NCBI GenBank assembly: GCA_041690355.1
Contig: JAWLHK010000007.1
Coordinates: forward strand, 221,552-238,196
Direction of reading: 5' to 3'
DNA length: 16,645 nt
DNA from: JAWLHK01 sp041690355 [NCBI: bacterium]
Lineage (GTDB): Bacteria > J088 > JAWLBW01
Made by a program: the position numbers and the translations under genes. Every line of letters starts with the position of its first letter. The stretch's first letter is position 1. Positions 12,945-16,645 of the stretch are shown here, one piece after another. The notes beneath the pieces were generated by a model. It saw only the letters and a list, made by a program, of their open reading frames with translations, did no database searches and had not been told where the DNA came from.

Positions 12945-14792
12945 TTAGAGGAAGCCCTGCACCGCGTCGACGATCGAGGCCAGCACCGCATTGAGCGTGC
13001 GCAGGTTGCCGAGCTGAATCGGCTGTTCGGCCGGCTTCGGCAGCAGCTTGTCGTTGGCGATGCGCGTCGGATCGATGTAGAGCAGGCCGCCGAACGAGCC
13101 GTCCTTCCAACCGATGTACGGCGAGATGACCGAGAAGCCGTCGGCGGCAATGGTCCCTTCCCACTTGTCGCCAAAGTTGCCGCTCGAGGTCTTTTTGTAC
13201 CAGGGGAAATCGGCGGAGTTCTCAGTAACCGCCTGGAAGTGATCCGCGTCCTGCGCCTTGGCGCAGATGAAGTTCTCCCCTTCGGGATCGAGCAGCGGGT
13301 TGTACGAGGCGTCGGGGCTGCACTCCCAGCTCAGGACAACGGTCGCATCGACGAGCGGCTGCAGCTCATGCGTCGTGGCTTCAGGGTATTCCGGCGGCGC
13401 CACGAAGGTATCCGGCTGCGTCCACGCCGGAAGCACGCCACGAAGCCCTGTTCCCGGATTGGCGAAGATATAGCCGAAGTCCAGTTCCATATCCGCCTGA
13501 ATCAGCGTCGTCATGGCCCCGACGAGCAGGTCACGGTTGTCGGTCACGAGCTTGAGCAGCTGATCGATCTGAGCGGCGGTGTCGGCATCGACGTCGCCGG
13601 CGACGGTGGCGATCAGGGCGTCGAAGGCCCCCGACTTGAGCAGCACAGAAGCCACGAGCGCAATCATGGGGAAGATGTCGCGCTGCAGGCTCACGCGGGC
13701 CCCCGGCACCTGCGCCAGGTTGTCGCGGAAGACCTTGATCCCCTCGACGATGTCTTCGCTGACCGGAACCTCGAGGTTGTCGAACTTATCGGTGTCGATG
13801 ATCCCGACGAAGGGATTGTTCGTGAAATCGACGTTCAGGACGAGCATGTCTTCTTTTTCGCCCGTGCGGTACTCCACGAGGAACCGCGACTGATCGCCCG
13901 TGCGCTTCTTGAGCACTTCGAGCGCTTCGACGATGGCGCCGAAGCCAAGCGAGTAGCCGTCGCCCGCCTTTTTCATGAATTCGGCCCCGTTCACGCTGTC
14001 GACAGTCAGGAACGTGGGGCTCAGGCCCATGAGAACGGCGTAGAGATTCAGCACTGTTCCGATGGGGCGATCGCTGAAGCTGTCGAGAGGGCCGTTTTCA
14101 ACGCCGGTGGCATAGCTGAGAATCTTGGTGCTGAACGAGTAGTCGATGCTCTCGACCACGTAGAGCGTGCTGAGAATCGTGTTGGTCATCGAGTAGACCA
14201 GCTGAATCTCGGCCATATCATATTTACCGCCGGCGTTCATGACGTCGATGTCGGCAATCTTGACCGGTAGTGAGCGGGTCTCCCAGCGAAAGCGGTTGCG
14301 CTTGATGATGGTTTCGAGAATCTTCTTGTTCTCCTCCATCGTAACCGTGATCGGCGACAGAAAGCCCTTGAGCGCGCTGCCGATGAGGCTCGGCGCCTGC
14401 GCTTCGATGCGGTACAGCGCGTCACGCAGCTCTTCGGGGGTCGCCTGCGGCGAAAGCGACTGCCCTTCGAGCAGCACAAGCACGGCGCCCAGCAGCGCCT
14501 GCAGCTGCTTCGTTACGTCATTGAGTGTCTTGAGCGTGCTCGCCGTCGTGTAGCAGAAAAGCGCCTGATCGACGGCCAGGTCGTTCGTCGCGGCCAGGGC
14601 CGGATTGCTCCAGACGCTCTGCCCTTCGAGCTTGGCGCGTGCGTAGTCGCCCGCTTCGAGATTGACCCGGCAACCCGATTCGTAGCCCTTGACCGTCTGC
14701 ACGTTCGGGTCGACTTGAACATCGGTGCCGCAGGAGGCGACGAAAAGCGATAAAGCGACGAGGGCCGAAGCCGGACGCATGAAAGCGCGCAT
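12945..14792 (-). CDS. Large lipoprotein of unknown function
   Basis: A 615-residue protein with a lipoprotein signal peptide, lipobox VASC with Cys21. The mature part is rich in predicted helix in the first two-thirds (for example residues 80-175, with LKTLNDVTKQLQALLGAVL) and has paired cysteines late on (WECSPDASYNP and ENFICAKAQD). Charged residues are balanced and there is no further membrane helix. I recognise no family. AAAGGAG six bases before the ATG at 14792 supports the start, and a promoter lies at 14851-14880. It is divergent from the Omp85 gene, 167 bases apart, which hints that both could act at the outer membrane; this is inference only. The shared terminator at 12889 marks its 3' end. 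Confidence 0.8.
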   Translation of the reverse strand: MRAFMRPASALVALSLFVASCGTDVQVDPNVQTVKGYESGCRVNLEAGDYARAKLEGQSVWSNPALAATNDLAVDQALFCYTTASTLKTLNDVTKQLQALLGAVLVLLEGQSLSPQATPEELRDALYRIEAQAPSLIGSALKGFLSPITVTMEENKKILETIIKRNRFRWETRSLPVKIADIDVMNAGGKYDMAEIQLVYSMTNTILSTLYVVESIDYSFSTKILSYATGVENGPLDSFSDRPIGTVLNLYAVLMGLSPTFLTVDSVNGAEFMKKAGDGYSLGFGAIVEALEVLKKRTGDQSRFLVEYRTGEKEDMLVLNVDFTNNPFVGIIDTDKFDNLEVPVSEDIVEGIKVFRDNLAQVPGARVSLQRDIFPMIALVASVLLKSGAFDALIATVAGDVDADTAAQIDQLLKLVTDNRDLLVGAMTTLIQADMELDFGYIFANPGTGLRGVLPAWTQPDTFVAPPEYPEATTHELQPLVDATVVLSWECSPDASYNPLLDPEGENFICAKAQDADHFQAVTENSADFPWYKKTSSGNFGDKWEGTIAADGFSVISPYIGWKDGSFGGLLYIDPTRIANDKLLPKPAEQPIQLGNLRTLNAVLASIVDAVQGFL

Positions 14793-14850
14793 AGGGGACT
14801 CCTTTAGACGTAGCAGGGCCGCGTCCCGGGGCGGCTGCTGATAGGGCTAT

Positions 14851-14880
14851 ATCATAGTCGACCGCCGAAACATCTTGCAA
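14851..14880 (-). promoter_or_regulatory. Promoter of the 615-residue lipoprotein gene
   Basis: On the minus strand TTGCAA (14880-14875), 18 bases, then TATGAT (14856-14851). These match the sigma-70 consensus at four and five of six positions. The leader would be about 50 bases, ending with the AAAGGAG ribosome-binding site. Confidence 0.55.
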
Positions 14881-14959
14881 GCCGCATAATGTGCCGCGGC
14901 GCGTCACCCCGGTATACGGCATGGCGCACCTGGGCCGGCCTGTGGATAATGGTTGCCAG

Positions 14960-16249
14960 ATGCTCGGTACTGCGCTCCTCTTTCTGCTCGCCGCCTTCGA
15001 TCCGACCGCCAGGGACGTGCCGGCCCCCGTCGCCGACATCGTCGTGCGTGCCCAGCGCACCCGCGAAGCGGTCATCCTCAGGGAGCTCGACACCCGGCCG
15101 GGCCAGCGCTTCTCGCCCGAACGCTGGCGCAGCGACGTCCAGCGCCTCAAGGATCTGGGTATCTTCTGGAGCGTCGATACGACCGCCGAGACCCGGCCGG
15201 GGGGCGTCGTCCTCTATCTGAACGTCCGCGACAAGTGGACGCTCATCCCCTCATTCGGATTCACGGCCTCAGACGTCTTCGAGTGGTATGCCGGCCTCTA
15301 CGAAGCCAACCTCTTCGGCTTTCACACCGAGCTCGGCTTTCAATTCGATCAGAAGTCCGGCGGCAACGGATATCAGGTCTGGCACTACAACTGGCGCGTG
15401 CGCTACACCGACCTCTACTACCTGCTCGAAGCGCACGACCGGAGCACGTTTCACCCCGTCTACGATCAGGAGGCACCGGCGAACACGCTTGACGGAACGT
15501 TCGAGACGCGCAGCCGGTTTCTCTACCTCGAAGTCGGGCGGCGAATCGGCGATCCCCTGCGCCGCATCGGGCTGGTGTTTCAGCCCGGATTCTCGGATTA
15601 CAGTCTGGTCGAGCGCACCGCCGAAGACCGCGCGCTGCACCGGGAAACCGGATTCCGGACCCCGCCATCCCGCTTTCTGAACCGCTACGGGGTGCGCCTG
15701 CAGTGGGGGCAGCCGCACGAAGACGACTACATCTTTCAGGGGGCCGGTCTGACGGCCCAATGGCTGACCGCGTTCCACGGCATCTTCACCCGGCATCAGT
15801 ACAACCGGCTGCATGCGGATTTCCGCCATCTCTTTCAGCTCGTCGGCCGGCACAACGCCGGCTACCGCGTCGTCGTGGGCCGCACGAGCAGCACGGCCCT
15901 CGAGGACGCCTTCACCGTGGGGGGGCTGCACGAGGTGCGCGGCTTTCCTGACGAACGCTTTTACGGCCAGAACGTCTGGTATTACAACCTGGAGTACCGT
16001 TACCCGGCGCTCGACACCAGCTGGCTGCTCGGGCAGGTGGCCATCTTCAGCGACGGCGGACGCACCTGGGACGGCGAGTGGTTTTCCTACGACGCCATCG
16101 ATCCGGCCCGGCTGGCGGTCGCGACCGGCGCGGGGGTGCGACTGAAGCTCAAGCCCATTCTCAGCACGTTTCTGCGCATCGACTACGCGCTCGCGTGGCG
16201 CCCGTACCGAACGTCAGGGTTGAGCGTAGGGGTCAGTCAGTTCTTCTGA
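14960..16249 (+). CDS. Omp85/BamA-TamA family protein with one POTRA domain
   Basis: A 429-residue outer-membrane protein from the chosen ATG. A hydrophobic leader (MLGTALLFLLAAF) is followed by a single POTRA domain (about 24-96, VADIVVRAQRTREAVILRELDTRPGQRF...) and a 16-strand-type barrel. The Omp85 signature VRGF lies at residues 326-329, and the protein ends GVSQFF with the C-terminal Phe recognised by the BAM machinery. BamA has five POTRA domains and TamA three, so this is a minimal relative whose client is unknown. The start is uncertain: in-frame ATGs at 14891 and 14921 and a GTG at 14942 are possible and none has a clear ribosome-binding site. GATAAT (14945-14950) would fit a leaderless message from 14960 but lacks a -35. 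Confidence 0.85.
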   Translation: MLGTALLFLLAAFDPTARDVPAPVADIVVRAQRTREAVILRELDTRPGQRFSPERWRSDVQRLKDLGIFWSVDTTAETRPGGVVLYLNVRDKWTLIPSFGFTASDVFEWYAGLYEANLFGFHTELGFQFDQKSGGNGYQVWHYNWRVRYTDLYYLLEAHDRSTFHPVYDQEAPANTLDGTFETRSRFLYLEVGRRIGDPLRRIGLVFQPGFSDYSLVERTAEDRALHRETGFRTPPSRFLNRYGVRLQWGQPHEDDYIFQGAGLTAQWLTAFHGIFTRHQYNRLHADFRHLFQLVGRHNAGYRVVVGRTSSTALEDAFTVGGLHEVRGFPDERFYGQNVWYYNLEYRYPALDTSWLLGQVAIFSDGGRTWDGEWFSYDAIDPARLAVATGAGVRLKLKPILSTFLRIDYALAWRPYRTSGLSVGVSQFF

Positions 16250-16277
16250 TTTACAATTTACGATTGACGATTGACGA
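16250..16277. repeat. Heptamer array TTKACRA x4
   Basis: TTTACAA (16250), TTTACGA (16257), TTGACGA (16264) and TTGACGA (16271) start immediately after the Omp85 stop codon. A hairpin of GATTTG and CAAATC with a GGGG loop follows. Confidence 0.75.
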
Positions 16278-16312
16278 TTTGGGGGCAAATCAGGATTGAC
16301 GAGTGACAAAGT

Positions 16313-16441
16313 CCGTTCGTGTCGAGCCGCCGGTCGAAGGCAGCGCCGGAAGCGACGGCGAGACAGGCACATGGATACCCAGGCGCGACCCCTCGCTGTC
16401 GCGCTCCTTTCCATTTCGCGCCGTCAGCTCGGGACGAACGG
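16313..16441. repeat. 129-bp structured repeat, copy 1
   Basis: The ends are inverted repeats: CCGTTCGTGTCGAGC at the left and GCTCGGGACGAACGG at the right, 13 of 15 positions pairing. Inside are two further inverted repeats, CGCCG/CGGCG (16344-16348 and 16356-16360) and GCGCGAC/GTCGCGC (16383-16389 and 16398-16404). The unit recurs at 16490-16618 with 7 differences in 129 bases. No open frame is conserved. Confidence 0.85.
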
Positions 16442-16453
16442 GAGGGGAAGCGC

Positions 16454-16474
16454 CGAGCGCTGAGCGCTGAGCAC
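16454..16474. repeat. Heptamer array YGAGCRC between the 129-bp repeats
   Basis: CGAGCGC (16454), TGAGCGC (16461) and TGAGCAC (16468). The same array restarts after copy 2 at 16631 and runs off the end of the window, so repeat plus spacer forms a 177-base tandem unit. Confidence 0.7.
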
Positions 16475-16489
16475 CGAGGAAGCGGGAAA

Positions 16490-16618
16490 CCGTTCGTGTC
16501 GAGCCGACTGCTGAAGGCAGCGCCGGAGACGACGGCGAGACAGGCGCATGGATACCCAGGCGCGACCCCTCGCTGTCGCGCTCCTTTCCATTTCGCGCCG
16601 TCAGCTCGGGACGAACGG
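16490..16618. repeat. 129-bp structured repeat, copy 2
   Basis: Same length and ends as copy 1; the 7 differences are all in the left half, and the right 60 or so bases are identical. The terminal and GCGCGAC/GTCGCGC stems are unchanged. Confidence 0.85.
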
Positions 16619-16645
16619 GAGGGGAAGCGCCGAGCGCTGAGCGCT

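Larger units (their letters stand above)
16250..16645. other. Gene-free repeat region at the right end
   Basis: No gene is visible in 396 bases. The region holds a heptamer array (16250-16277), a small hairpin GATTTG/CAAATC (16276-16291), two 129-bp structured repeats (16313-16441 and 16490-16618) and heptamer spacers of the TGAGCGC type. The repeat series probably continues beyond the window. Confidence 0.75.

Noticed and set aside
13239-14270. 343-codon plus-strand frame opposite the large lipoprotein
   Set aside because: Antisense composition with no domain; the minus-strand gene has a promoter, ribosome-binding site, lipobox and terminator.
16214-16414. 66-codon minus-strand frame in the right-end repeats
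   Set aside because: It spans the Omp85 stop, a heptamer array and part of the 129-bp repeat, and is not preserved in the second repeat copy's context.

Overview
The window is GC-rich DNA from a Gram-negative bacterium. Evidence for an outer membrane is two lipoproteins with clear lipoboxes, a one-POTRA Omp85 protein, a second predicted outer-membrane protein and a membrane-anchored dihaem cytochrome c. The gene styles (large orphan lipoproteins, a tandem-domain universal stress protein, a DUF2914-type membrane protein, a stand-alone methylmalonyl-CoA epimerase) suggest a lineage near the old Deltaproteobacteria, such as Myxococcota or Desulfobacterota. That placement is inference; no rRNA or other marker gene is present.

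Layout. (1) 211-3086, an arsenic-resistance operon: arsR, an OsmC-family thiol protein, the arsenite exporter acr3, and an arsenate reductase fused to an ArsI-like VOC domain. It has its own promoter, and a palindromic operator covers the -10 box and the start codon. Two diverged ~130-bp direct repeats (58-185 and 3224-3353) bracket it. (2) 3428-8053, four plus-strand genes with separate upstream regions: a fatty-acid desaturase, a dihaem cytochrome c followed by a terminator, a secreted lipoprotein and a pirin. (3) 8060-12143, five minus-strand genes: a universal stress protein, a four-helix-bundle (23S rRNA intervening-sequence family) protein in a repeat-rich island, a putative outer-membrane protein, an Smr-membrane-DUF2914 fusion and a small membrane protein. 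(4) 12443-16249: methylmalonyl-CoA epimerase, converging through a shared terminator on a 615-residue lipoprotein, which diverges from the Omp85 gene. (5) 16250-16645, no gene: two copies of a 129-bp structured repeat separated by heptamer arrays.

The arsenic genes form the one clear pathway: arsenate is reduced by the ArsC domain, arsenite leaves through Acr3, and ArsR senses arsenite. The OsmC protein and the VOC domain are unexplained accessory parts.

The most unusual feature is the intergenic DNA. Most of the longer gaps hold short tandem arrays of 7-base words (8 bases in one family), with a different word in most gaps. One family forms inverted ends of an approximately 750-bp island around the four-helix-bundle gene, which looks like a possible non-autonomous mobile cassette. 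The tandem 129-bp repeat at the right end has terminal and internal inverted repeats and may be an undescribed structured RNA or MITE-like element.
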